Shown here in pieces: positions 39,495-51,351 of a stretch of DNA of 64,000 nt. Each line of letters begins with the position of its first letter. Within the stretch, counting starts at the first letter, position 1. A program made the position numbers and the translations under genes. Source of the stretch: Dirofilaria immitis (taxonomy: Eukaryota; Nematoda; Chromadorea; Rhabditida; Onchocercidae); contig JAKNDB010000068.1 of the NCBI GenBank assembly GCA_024305405.1, positions 2,976,501 through 3,040,500 of the forward strand. Direction: 5' to 3'. A model generated the notes under the pieces. It was not told the origin of the DNA and searched no databases. It was given only the letters and a program-made list of their open reading frames with translations.

Positions 39495-40783
39495 CAACAT
39501 TATTTGCTTTACTAGGTGTTTTTTTAAAGATTTTATCGAATCGCATAGTTAGATTTTCGAAAGTTTAGATAATTTTCAACTGTTCAGCATCCTTGCTTTT
39601 CATACTTTTTAACTTTCACTTGTTTTCTTTTGGTTTATGTGTCGTAGTACTGCTCCGGACTTTAAACCTTACTTAAACTGATAGGCTTTTTTCAAATAAA
39701 TTAAAAGAGCTATGCATAATTTATTTCACTCATATTTTCAATCGCCGCAGTATATTGGTTGTTCAGTTTTTGCTTTCATCAAAAATAACTTCATTTCATT
39801 ACTGATTTTACAGATTAGAATCCTCTTATCTTGAAATTCGATCGCAAGAATTGAAATTAAATTTATTACAGCATTCTCCACACACTCTTATCTCCATTTT
39901 ACTAATTAAATTTCCAGAAAAAAGGCATGTTAGGAAGCCTAGGGGACTTGAAAATATTCCGCGACTTCAGACTCGTTCTATTTTTAGTTGGTCGCTGTCC
40001 CTTTCTACAATTCATATAGGGCATCAATCAGCAATGTATATGTATGTCCTCTTTTCATTTTGCTATTTTGTCTTTTTCATCTTTTTCTTTACAGATCACT
40101 AGGTTGATTCGATTTGCTTGAATTTTATGAATGCGTCACTTTTCAAAACGAATTCTAATTGATGTTTCCAAAGTTCGATAACTGATCTGAGTTTGTTTAA
40201 ATCGTAATTGTATCTGAGTGTATCTGGAGTACAAAGAGGAATATAAACTCCAGAGTGAAGAAAAAATATCATTTATTCAGTAAACAAGTAGGATTACTGT
40301 CTCTTTCATTTAGATATGCCATTTATTTTGATTAAATGCTTTTTGTGATAGGATGTATATATTGTATATATTTTGCTTAATAATAAAAATTTTATGCCAC
40401 GATTAATTTATTTCAATATATGTGAATCCAGTATTATGTTGTATGATGTAGCTATAAAAATCATGAAAGTCATATATTGTTTGAGCTTTCTGGTATGAGC
40501 ACTTAATCTTATATTGTATCTAATACATAGATCCTTTCTGCTGTTCTGTTATCTACTTATCTCTTTAACAATGGAAATTATATATGAGATTAACTTATAG
40601 TGAGTGAGTAGGCAAATTCAATTGTATAAGTGCAGAGATTTTACTTTATATGAAGGATTTATGTCGTTGAAGTTTCACTATTTTCCTTGTTTTATTTAAT
40701 TTTGGAGAATTTCGATCTTTTCAGACATTATAGGGTTTGATTTTAATATTGCATAAAAATTTATTTATTTATTTTTGTAACAA

Positions 40784-40969
40784 CTATTTCCATTCGTATT
40801 GAACATGTCGTAAATAATCTGATTTGTAGTTTTTTTTTGCTAATTTCTGCTTGTTCTTATCTGTCATATCTATTCTGGGTTTTGTTAACAGTGGATGAAA
40901 TTGCATGTTAATAAGTTGTGCTTCCAATGATTTTGGTAAAGCTTTATTGATATGCGGATTCTTTTCCAT
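40784..40969 (-). CDS. Candidate small basic protein of about 61 residues
   Basis: An open frame starting MEKNPHINKALPK and ending YLRHVQYEWK, rich in Lys and without membrane segments. Directly upstream the frame meets a stop. If A-runs just 5' were each one base longer, the frame would start about 7 codons earlier at an ATG preceded by a good CTTCCAG acceptor. Family not recognised. It competes with the plus-strand exon candidate that begins 25 bp away. Confidence 0.35.
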   Translation of the reverse strand: MEKNPHINKALPKSLEAQLINMQFHPLLTKPRIDMTDKNKQKLAKKNYKSDYLRHVQYEWK

Positions 40970-40993
40970 AAGTGCTTTTATCTTTCATACTAG

Positions 40994-41149
40994 TTGCTGG
41001 AAGCAAGTTTGTTCCAGGAGATTAACTTTCGCTTGGCAAGTATTGGGGGAAAATCTAAGCATCAAATATTAGGTCGGAAAGATTCGGTTAATGAAGATGT
41101 TCGTCGAATAAAACAATTACGAACGCAGTATTTTCGGAATTGTGCATAA
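40994..41149 (+). CDS. Candidate terminal exon, unknown protein
   Basis: After TTTCATACTAG the frame reads 51 codons to a stop (LLEASLFQEINFRLASIGG ... QYFRNCA), charged and helix-like. It has no start codon of its own and would need an upstream exon. The only candidate is the open frame after 39814. The YKT6 start is about 250 bp further on, so it might instead be a 5' element of that gene. Family not recognised. Confidence 0.3.
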   Translation: MLEASLFQEINFRLASIGGKSKHQILGRKDSVNEDVRRIKQLRTQYFRNCA

Positions 41150-41401
41150 ATTCGCTGACGTAATTTCTCGATTACCTAGGAAAAAATGGGTCGGAATCAT
41201 TTCGATAGTAAATCAACTAATCGCTTGTAACTTTTACTGTTTTTTCACCTTAATTTTCCCTTTGTTGGTTTCATTCATCTTTTTACAGTTTCCAGATTTT
41301 TTAGTCCTTTTGATATATTAATGTGGAACAACCTGTGAATTCGGAAGAATACAATCTGGATATTTGCATATTGAGATTTCTATCCGGCTTTTGGGCCATC
41401 G

Positions 41402-43969
41402 ATGAAGATTTTCTCACTCCAGGTGCTTCACAAAAGCCCTGATGGTAAAGCAAAGCTCTCAAATCTGCCCATGACTTGAGCAGTTTCAGTTTCTTTCAAC
41501 GGAGTTCCGTTCAAGTTGGTTTCTCAGTTGCTGATTTATTTGCTTTGAGCAATGCGGCATTTGCGGTTTAAACTATTTCTAATTCGTGTACTTGAAAAAA
41601 AAAACATGAATTATTTAATATTTTATGATCAGGAATTTAAAATGAAGGGTAGTAGGTGTATTGATTAGAGCCTTTATTTAAATAAAATGATTAGAACAGA
41701 GTTGTAAAAGTATTTTAACATGCAAGTATTTGTTTGCTTGAGAAGACATAATGATAACAATTAATTTTTCAGGAATTCATGATTTTTACGGGAAAGTTAT
41801 TGGTTGAACGTTCTGCCTTGTCAAGTCGAAGTTCTGTGAAAGAAAATGAATATTTTTGTCATACGTAAGTTAAAGTATTTACTGTTAAATTTTTTCGTTT
41901 AGAAGTTCGTATTTTATCTATATGTATATTTTTGGTATTTTCAAATCTTTTACTTCATATTTAGAAGTACTGTCACCTAAGTTTCATTTCTTAACAAAAA
42001 ATTTTGCAGATTTTTTTGATCTTCAGATTTATACGACAGGACGGATTGTCGGGCATTTGTATAACAGATGCAGAATATCAGCAGCGTATCGCTTTTACTA
42101 TGTTGCGTCAAGTTTTGGATGATTTTGCAGCCAATGTGCCACCATTCCAATGGGTCTGCGTCAACTTTTTTTTTTTAACTCTTTTCTACTTTATTTCTAC
42201 AAAAACTGATCCAAATCTGAGGATTTAGATTATTTGGATAAAAATGAAAAAATAATAAAGATATGAGTAATCGGCGTGAATGCATAATTGAGAATATCTA
42301 ATTTGTATCCAATTAAATGTGGAGACGTTTGTAAAGGAAACACTGCAATTAAAACTTAATAAAAGCTCAGTAAAGGATATATTGACCAATACGTAACTGC
42401 AAAGTAATTGTTCATTCTGCTAAAACCTGGATAACCATAGTATGCCCTGAACGATCAATTTATTTTCTGTACATCAAGTAGCATCAACAAAAATAATTTT
42501 AAAATGAATAATTGTTTGAGAATGAAATTGACAATCGCTTTCCGACTATGTGATTGTTCATTCTGCTGAAGTTTTCTAGTCTATATTGTTAATTTGCTTG
42601 AAGAATAGTTCACTGCTCTCCTTGGCTACAATTTTGATATACATATTGCAGTATTTAAACATTTTTTCCGTTTTTAAGTTAAACTGATGTCTGTCAAAAG
42701 TACAAAGTTCAAAAAGTAATTCACTCTGAAAATCTATTTTTTTTTGAAACAGCATAAAGCAATCCACAAAGTGAAGTTTTCTAATCTATATTGTTAATTT
42801 GTTTCTAGTCTAACTTTTCCGTTTTTAACGTTTGATAAAGAAAGAAGAAAGGAATAATAGAAATTGGTAAAATAGGAAAATTTGTTTGCCAGCAAATTTT
42901 ATTGAAAAGATTTGAATAACTTGTTAGAAAACCTGATGCATGTCGGTTTTAATTAGAATAATGATGTCTGTAAGGTTTTTCATCAGTTTAGCTTAAAGAC
43001 GGAAAAAATGTTTAAATACTGCAATATGTATATCAAAATTGTAGCCAAGGAGAGCAGTGAACTATTCTTCAAGCAAATTAACAATATAGATTAGAAAATT
43101 TCACTTTGTGGATTGCTTTTATGCTGTTTCAAAAAAAATAGATTTTCAGAGTGGATTACTTTTTGAACTTTGTACTTTTGACAGAGATCTGAACACTTAA
43201 AAAATTGCTTTCTTACTGTCATAGAAAGCAATGGAAAATAATTGCTTCAATGCATTATCCACACCTGTATTAAAAGCCATGTTATCACAAGTTAAATGTA
43301 GAAAAATATTTTCAAGACAGAAAATAAAGAGAGAAATAACAGTAAAATTAAAATTTTAACTTATAAGAGGTGAATATACAAGTGAAATATTATTGTAAAT
43401 TGCAGTAGATGATTTGGTCATTCCTTCATTAAAATATTTTTAAGTTCCGAATACTCATACTTATTACATATATCACCTAGGAATGATTAGTACATAATTT
43501 TCAGGCACAAATAAAAACTGAGAAAGATTGCACTTATACAGGTTTACCGGAGCTGCTGATGAAATGGCAAAATCCTCGTAAAGCAGATGCGATGACACGA
43601 GTTCAGGTTAGTAGTAATTTCCTTCCCTTTTGTATTTACAGTGGAAGGAATTAAGAAAATCTTTACTTCGGAAATTTTTTTCTTTCTCTGATAATTTTTT
43701 TGAAATGTTGCAGAAATAAAATTTTTTCCCATTTACAATACAGATAACATTTCGAATCAACAAAAGACAAAACAAGATTGTTAGAAAAAATACATTTTCA
43801 GGAAGAAGTAGAAGAGACGAAAATAGTATTGCATAATACGATACAGTCAGTATTGGAACGTGGTGAGAAACTTGATGACTTGATCGCTGCTAGCGAAGGT
43901 CTTTCCAATCAAAGTAAATTATTTTATACCCAGGCAAGAAAAATGAACAAATGTTGTAGCTGGGCTTGA
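41402..43969 (+). CDS. YKT6: YKT6, lipid-anchored R-SNARE with longin domain
   Basis: Cytosolic/membrane R-SNARE acting in ER-Golgi, endosomal and autophagosome fusion. Exons: 41402-41514, 41773-41864, 42027-42153, 43505-43606, 43802-43969. The longin domain starts [19 protein letters not shown], then [47 protein letters not shown] and [12 protein letters not shown]. The SNARE motif follows with the zero-layer Arg in [10 protein letters not shown]. The C-terminus is CCSWA: a palmitoylatable Cys followed by a CaaX box, parallel to the CCAIM of human YKT6. About 200 residues after one base is restored near 41461-41463 in exon 1, which joins KAKL to SAHDLSS; human is 198. The 1.35-kb intron 3 carries a permuted inverted repeat. 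Start chosen by alignment with the family N-terminus. Confidence 0.97.
42581..43188. repeat. Circularly permuted inverted repeat in YKT6 intron 3
   Basis: Left copy at 42581-42801 has parts A (42581-42690) then B (42690-42801). Right copy at 42981-43188 holds the reverse complement of A first (42981-43090) and then that of B (43075-43188). A simple inverted repeat would give B before A. The motif TCTATATTGTTAATTTG stands at both ends of the left copy and at the A/B joint of the right copy. Arms are about 90-95 percent identical by eye. Confidence 0.85.
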
Positions 43970-46046
43970 ATGATCCCACCTCTTATATTTCGCATGCTGT
44001 TGTTTTTATTTTGATATGTACTATGTTTTATGATGATTCGCCGTATATGTCTTATACTCTTCTTTCTGTCATATTTTAAAAATTATAGGCAATGCTTCGT
44101 TTCATTGCTATACACTATTTAAAATTATCTTATCACTAAACTGCACGTAAGCTCATGATGGAGATTACGTTGGCAGGCCTCATATTATTCCATTTAATTC
44201 ACTTTTTGCTAACTAAGGGTATTATTTAATATAACAAAAACATAAAACTATTTTAGGCTGCTAGAAATAATAAGTACTTCAGTAAGTATAAGTCAGTCGA
44301 TTCAGTTTTTTTTCGCGAATTATATTTATGAATTTCGTATGCTTCTCGAAATTTTCTTATGCATCGATTGAGGGAAAAGCATAATATACTCCTTTATTTC
44401 TTCTATCATTACTATAAATTTTTTCATCCTACAATTCGGTTCTTTTTGTTTTTCATCCTTTCAAATTCAAAGTTTTTTGAAGCTTTTTTGTAAAATTTTA
44501 GTTGTTTATATATTTCTCATTATCCATGAATTTATTTCTAAAAGTGATATTTTTGTATTCTTCAAATGATAACTGAACTTCTTTTTGACTTTAATGATAT
44601 TTAAACTAATAATAGCGGTATGATAGTCATTAGACATTGGAAGCCAGCATAAAAACTGAACTGTGTGAAAACTGTTCAGTTGCAAATTTTCAAATTTATA
44701 ATAATATTATTATCGCTGTCTTTGAGAAGATTGTCACAATGAGTTTAAACTTTTCGTTTTTGATTTTTTGTGCTTAATATTGATATAGTATTGTAAGCTT
44801 AGTCGTATATCTATCGTCATTAAATCGCTACATCTACACAGGTTTGTTTTGGTTTATGCAAAAATTGTTTAAAGGTAAGGAGTGAATTGGAAGATAGGCT
44901 CTTGAAACTATATTTTCCACTGATGAGTTAGCTAAACTTTTTATTGTTGTCTATAATAACGAAATATTTTTATGAAAACAATCCATCAAGTCCCAACGTC
45001 ATCAGAAATATTTTTTATGCTATCTTAGAAAACCATCAAGCATAAATTCTTATCTCAAAAAATCATTGAAGCAGGATATGAATGACATTAACGATGGAAA
45101 CATAAAGTTTTTGGAGTAATTTAAGCAAATTAAATTAGGATGGAAACTGAGAACTGTAAATGAATGAAGTATTTAATCGATTTCAGTGTGGGAAGTTATT
45201 CAAAATATAAGAATATTTCAGTAGGTGACTTCCAAATTTGAATTTCTAGTTTCATAATTTTATGCAGAGATAGCTATCATTCCTTTCTACGATTTGAAAC
45301 TAATTTTGGTTTCAGATTACCACCTTTTTCCGAAAACTGAAGTTCATTTCGTCATTTCTAGTTCCTCATTCACATCTATCTCATCGTACCTCCACATCTC
45401 TCTCTATCAGAATCCAAATTTCAAGTCGAAATTAAGGTACACATATTACATAGCTCAATATGGGGTGTCATAGTTCGTTGCATGCAACACATGATTTGTC
45501 TGGTCCGAGAGTTTGATAAAAATCCGGTATTGGGAAGTAGTTGTAATTAGTAGCGTGATTCGGTATATTTTTCATTTTCCCTTACTCTTATTCTTGTTTT
45601 TATATTTTTTTCCTGTCTCTCTCTCTCTCCTCTTCTTTTACCTTATATTTTATGTATATATGTGTGTTGTTTGAATAAAGAAGAAAATTTGAATCATTGG
45701 CAATTCCTTTGTCGTCTGTATTGTTCATCCTTGATTATTATAGAATTAAAAGTAATATGAAATTGAGAAGAATTAATGTACCATTCATCTTGGATAACTG
45801 AAGGGCAAAATAAAACGGGCAGAAAAAGTAGTGCGATACACGATACATACATATTTTGGTATTTGCTGAACTGGTACTCGTTCGTTACTCCTCAAGTGCT
45901 TAACAATTACATCGGTGTTTGCTTATACGTCTCCGCGTATTTTATATTGTATTATAATTGAAATGTAGAATTAGTCGGTTATCTTATGTTTAGGAAAATA
46001 CGGAAAACGTGCAGTAAATTTTTCTAAAAGACTTTATTTCTGGAAA
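43970..46046. other. Region between YKT6 and NMT
   Basis: No gene was recognised. Contents are AT-rich DNA, a CT-rich run near 45.62 kb and a short frame at 45776-45961 without splice partners. The bases just before the NMT start include a possible acceptor, TTATGTTTAG, near 45995. Confidence 0.5.
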
Positions 46047-49000
46047 ATGGACGAACCGCCAGCTAGAAAGGAAAAATTGGATGATGGAAAAGGGAAATGA
46101 TGGCCGCTGGTGATTCGAAGATGATTCAACATAATGGTGAGGAGAGTGGTGATGATAACATTCAAAATGTGGCTGGTCAAAACAGTCCGACCGCTGTAAT
46201 CGATCTCAAAGAATTTACTGAATCTACTCTTATGAAGAAATTTGAAGTAATAACTTTTATTTGATTAAAATAAATTTGAAATTGAAGAAATGAAAATCGA
46301 ATCTAGCAAGTTGAATAAAGAATTTTGTAATGGAAGTCCGAAATATATAATTGGCTTTTTCACCATTACTTGTTTCAAAATTATTGCTTATTTCCTGATT
46401 ACTTGCAGATGTTAACGGCTGGTGGTACATCAGCTGCTAAGCATATAACCGAAGCCCAACGACATAAATATCTTTTTGGGACACACAGCCAGTTCCAAAA
46501 ATCAGTAAGTGATACTCATAGAAATTTTGGATTGATTGAGTTTCAAGGAATTTCTTTAAGATAATTCAGGAAACTGAGAAATGTGCTGGTTTTCTAATCT
46601 TGATCAAAATAATTTTGCATTAATTTATAGATGAAATGGTAACTGAGAACAGTGCCATCGAACCACCGTTGGATATCTCAGAAGTACGTGAAGAACCATT
46701 CTCATTGCCAGATCCTTTCTGTTGGTGCGATATTGAAATCAACAGTGCCAAGGAACTTACCGAGCTGTATACACTACTGACAGAGAATTACGTAGAAGAT
46801 GATGATAACATGTTTCGATTTGATTACAGTCCGCAGTTTTTGCTTTGGTTCGTAAACGTATGCTAGTCTTCATGAGAAAATAATAGTAGACATTTCAGCC
46901 ATTAATTCGTTTCCTTCCGAAGACTTAGTCCATACATTGTGTGAGGAATAGGATCCTAGGCTAGTATTGTAGATTTTCACTAAAATCAATGAAAATTGCT
47001 TAAATAGCTCAAAGTTCTGATAAAATTTAAGGTGTTAAGAATTTCTGATAAAATTTAAAGTGTTATGTTTTTTCTGGCCAAAATTATGGAATATCAGAGT
47101 CTCTAATAGTCTTTAATTTGCTTCTCTAAGGATTCCGCGATTTATATATCATGCAACAAAAAAATTTTTTCTCATTTTGCAGTGTGAGGGATGTCCTACT
47201 GTATAATGTTTTAATGTAAATTGATGCTTATAAAATATTCTTTTGACATTATCAGCAAATTCAGGGCCTTAAAACCTCCTGGATGGATGAAGAAATGGCA
47301 CTGTGGTGTTAGGGCGAAATCAAGCGGAAAATTAATTGCTTTTATTTCTGCTATTCCTTCAGCTATACGGGTTTATGATAAGGTACTTTTCATTTTTAAT
47401 GTCAATAAACGGTAATTGTATCATGATATTTAATTTTTCTAGATTATATATATTTTAAAATTTTAAGCCCGAAAATATGTATTCTATTTTTGGTCTTTCG
47501 CGATTTGAAAAAAAAATGAGATTTTATGCAACAGATGTCAGATCAGAATTTAAGAATTAGAGATCTATCATCTGGAATGACATCTATATGTGTAATTAGG
47601 GTTCGTATTGTCATATAGGATGTCATTCATTGTAAGATGAAGTAATTTATTGTTATGGTTCACCTATTTCCAAAAAACTTATTTTGTCGTTATTGGTATT
47701 GTTTTTTTTTAGTATATTTTTTATAACAACTAATAAGTCTTTTATATGTATTTTTTAAATATTTTTTTAATATGATCTTTGTTAATAAGGTATTTCATTC
47801 GAAAATTACTTTTTTTAGAAAATTAAAATGGTAGAAATTAATTTTCTTTGTGTACATAAAAACTTCGCTCAAAAAGAGTAGCACCAGTATTGATTCGTGA
47901 AATCACTCGTCGTGTGAACCGAGAGGGTATTTTTCAAGCAGCATTCACAGCTGGTGTCGTTTTGCCAAAACCTATTGCGACATGCAGGTATAATGCCCTT
48001 CATCATAATTCGAAATATCACTTATTTCATGAAATTTATCGTTTTTATATCTCTGCTATATTATGATATTCTTTTCTAGTTTTGAGTTTTATATCTGAAG
48101 CTATGAAAGATTTTGCATTTAAACTTTAGTTAATATGATAGCTATGCTGTAGTAGTGAGTAAAATTTAATGCAGAAAGTCAAACTAGCTTCAGTGGCTTT
48201 TGTTTTCAAGATATTGGCATCGATCGTTAAATCCAAAGAAGCTTATTGAAGTGAAGTTTTCTCATCTTTCACGGAAAATGACAATGCAGAGAACGTTAAA
48301 ATTATATAAACTTCCGGAGGTATATTTATTTGAAGTGAATTGCAAACTTTTTACTTTATTTAAAATGATATTAATCATTGATTAGATCATAATTTTAATT
48401 TATTAAACAGATTAATTTTTGTTTTCAATAGTACATGGGAAAAGAATAAAACTGAAGACAAAAATAGAGAAGCTTTTGATCGTCGATGAACTAATGGAAT
48501 ACTTAACTTTGTAAGTCAAAAGTTAGTGCTAACTAAATTAATGTTAAAACCCAAATTCATTAACGTCAAGCCCTTACATTATTAAATATTGTTGTTTCAG
48601 CAGCCCAAAACGGCAAACTTGACAATAATGAAGAAATGTCATATTGATGGTGCATATAGCTTACTACAATGTTATTTGAAGAAATTTTATTTAGCTCCTG
48701 AATTTACTCGTGATGATTTCGAACATTTCTTTATGCCACGTGAAGATGTTATCTACAGTTATGTCGCTTTGGTTCGTTTATTCCTGCCGTATAAATTTCT
48801 GCAGTTTTATTCAGGAATTATTCAAGTTATGTTGTGTTATTAGCATGAATTTTTCAAATCATAAAGTAAATGAATTAATATTATTATTAAAATTTTACAA
48901 TGAAATTCGAATTTCTATGGATCGCAGTGAAGAAATTGGTACTCCATACTCAGTGAAGCATTTTAGAATGAAGAAGGTAACAAAGTTACCGATTTAATCA

Positions 49001-49555
49001 GTTTCTACTCGTTGCCTTCATCGGTCATGCATCATCCACAATATAAATCAATTCGTGCAGCATTTTCATTCTACAACGTTGCTACGTCAGTAACTCTTAA
49101 ACAGCTCATCAATGATGCTCTTATTCTTGCACGAAATGTACGATTGTTGTTGAGTTATTAATTAGTGTCGATTTTGAAATGTAAATTTTAAAGTAGAATT
49201 TGACAAGATTTAATAGCTTGAAATTTTTGTTCACTCTGACTGCTTTTGTCAAGAAAAAAAAATCAAATATTATCAGGTTTTAAAAAATCATATTAAACCT
49301 AATTTGAAATAGTAATTTTTGCATGCAGTGATGCAAGTGTCAAAACAATTACACTGAAATTTCAAATGTTGATTGATCATATTCTATATTTTATAGTGTG
49401 GTTTTGATGTATTCAATGCACTTGATCTCATGGACAACAAAAAAATACTGGAAGATCTCAAATTTGGTATTGGTGATGGAAATTTACAGTATTATCTGTA
49501 CAATTGGAAATGTCCTGATATATTACCGGAGAAAATCGGACTTGTGCTGCAATAA
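46047..49555 (+). CDS. NMT: Glycylpeptide N-tetradecanoyltransferase (N-myristoyltransferase)
   Basis: Transfers myristate from myristoyl-CoA to N-terminal Gly of proteins such as ARFs and Src-type kinases; cytosolic and ribosome-associated. Exons: 46047-46246, 46409-46504, 46631-46847, 47265-47382, 47819-47987, 48211-48319, 48601-48771, 48967-49137, 49397-49555. Family blocks: [146 protein letters not shown] and the C-terminal GLVLQ, whose terminal carboxylate is catalytic in the family. About 470 residues; human NMT1 is 496. One base is missing at 46092-46097, at A5 46497 and at A5 47858. The last breaks the acyl-CoA-binding segment. Start chosen at [10 protein letters not shown]; an in-frame Met pair follows 17 codons later. 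Confidence 0.97.
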
Positions 49556-51351
49556 GTATCTTTTATATTTGAAGTTATAGCTGCTAGAGATTATTTCTAA
49601 TTATATTTTTGAAAACATTTCCGTGAATTTTGTCTATGAACAAAAACATTGATCGTTTATGAAATTTGAGCTAAAGGTGGATGTTACTGACATAAATTTG
49701 ATAATTTCTTATATTTAGAAGTATCACTATAAGGTAAAGCCTAATTTTCTTGATTCTACTTTACCAGCAACTCAAAAGTATTGGTAGATAAGCTAAAAGA
49801 GTACCAACTCTAAAGGCAAAGCACATTTTTGGAAGATAAATGTAACGTATGTTTTATGTAAATTTAGTATTTCCTTATAATTCGAAGGCAGATTAATAAT
49901 AATTTATAAATCGAAACTGCAAAAAAATTGGAATGACAATGCATTTATTTTGAAAAAAAGAAGGAAATTAAACTTAATTTGTTCTCAGAAAAAACCACCA
50001 TTTAAATTAGTGAGTTAGCATAATAAGAGTTATCATTTGCGTATTAGGTTGTATTTTCCCAGGCACCAGTCTATCTGCTGTAGCATTTTTGATATAAATT
50101 AAATTCAAGCTAAGGTTAATTTATGGATAAACAATTTTATTCATCCATTAAGTAATTATTTTAAGTTAATAAATTCTAAGATTTGAACACTCATTTAGAA
50201 TATTTCATCTTCAAAATATAAGTTATGAAATTATTATTTAACTTATATTCTTATTGAAGAGATCGATTAATTAGTTATATGATAGATTTTTAAATGTATC
50301 TTCACATCAAGATTTATAGCAAAAGCCTTGAAGTACATTTTTTGCACCACTTTTAAATGCATGGGATCCATATGGGAATATTTAGCCGTTTTGGTCAATA
50401 CACATATTCAAACTGTAAAATTTTGGGAGCATTTTGATATTGTATGCGGGTGCTTTTCATGCCCTTTCATTCCCACTTTGTCTATATGCAATTTATGATT
50501 CATCATCTTTCACAACGTCTGTTTATTCGTTGCTCATTGTATTGATAGATTTGGTTACTTAAATATTTTCTGATAAATATTCCAAAGTTCCAGTGAAATT
50601 TATCAATTTCAAATAATGTTATAGTAAATTGAGATGAAATAGCAGATAAACTCTATCCTTTCTTTTCTGAAGAATTTAACATTTAAAGCATTAGGAAATT
50701 TTTGGTTTTTCTGTTCTTTTCTTTTTCTTTTGTTTTTGTTGCTTTTTCTCCGTATTATTTACAGTCATTATTGTTCTGAAGTACAGAATTGAGGTTAATA
50801 TTTTTATTATTCCGAACAGGGACGAATATTGTACTAACTTTTATGATTGATTGATTAGGTGATTGTATTACTAATTTTGTTGTTTATTGTTGCTCTTTGT
50901 GTTGTCAATGAAATGAAAATGTTCAGTTAGAGTGGTTGTACTTATTGCACTTTTTTATTATTTTCTTGATATTCCTATTCATCGGCCAGTATAAAGTAGA
51001 ATCTTGCTTACTGAGTATTAGTCGAACTTCAAAAATTGGAACCTGGTCCAAGTTTTTTAATTCCCAAATTTTTTCATTCTTGTGTTTTATTCAACAATAT
51101 CACAATGAGCTTGACAAAAACAAACTGAAAAAATCTTCTATTTTGATCCATTTTTGCATTCCCTCCGATGATTTCATTTTCTGCGTTCATTCCCTTCTAC
51201 GCAGTTATCATTACTACGCCTAAAATTTGATTTGCTAAAATTGGAAATGATTTTTCCAGCAAAAATAAGTTCTGTTATGCTTACTTTATCACTGTTTCAC
51301 CACAACACTTCTCCAATTGTACCCAGTATATTTAGAAGTTATCATGAAATT
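49556..51351. other. Intergenic region downstream of NMT
   Basis: AT-rich with T-rich runs and no recognised plus-strand gene. A minus-strand frame at about 51200-51070, after the acceptor-like CTGCGTAG, reads MNAENEIIGGNAKMDQNRR and joins in phase 0 with a possible donor at 51435. It may therefore be a terminal exon of the 51.4-53.4 kb gene. Confidence 0.4.

Larger units (their letters stand above)
39495..41401. other. Region between ALG11 and YKT6
   Basis: An AATAAA at 39695-39700 suits the ALG11 3' end. The interval also holds exon-like sequence on both strands, listed separately at 40784-40969 and 40994-41149. A plus-strand frame after a TTTTACAG acceptor at 39814 (contains LEIRSQELKLNLLQ) is open to about 40100. 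One small gene may therefore lie here, but I could not settle its strand or structure. Confidence 0.4.

Noticed and set aside
8979..49555. Calling MPP10, ALG11, YKT6 and NMT pseudogenes because of frameshifts
   Set aside because: All breaks are single missing bases, nearly all in homopolymers; splice sites and catalytic motifs are intact and the genes are essential in animals, so sequence error is simpler.
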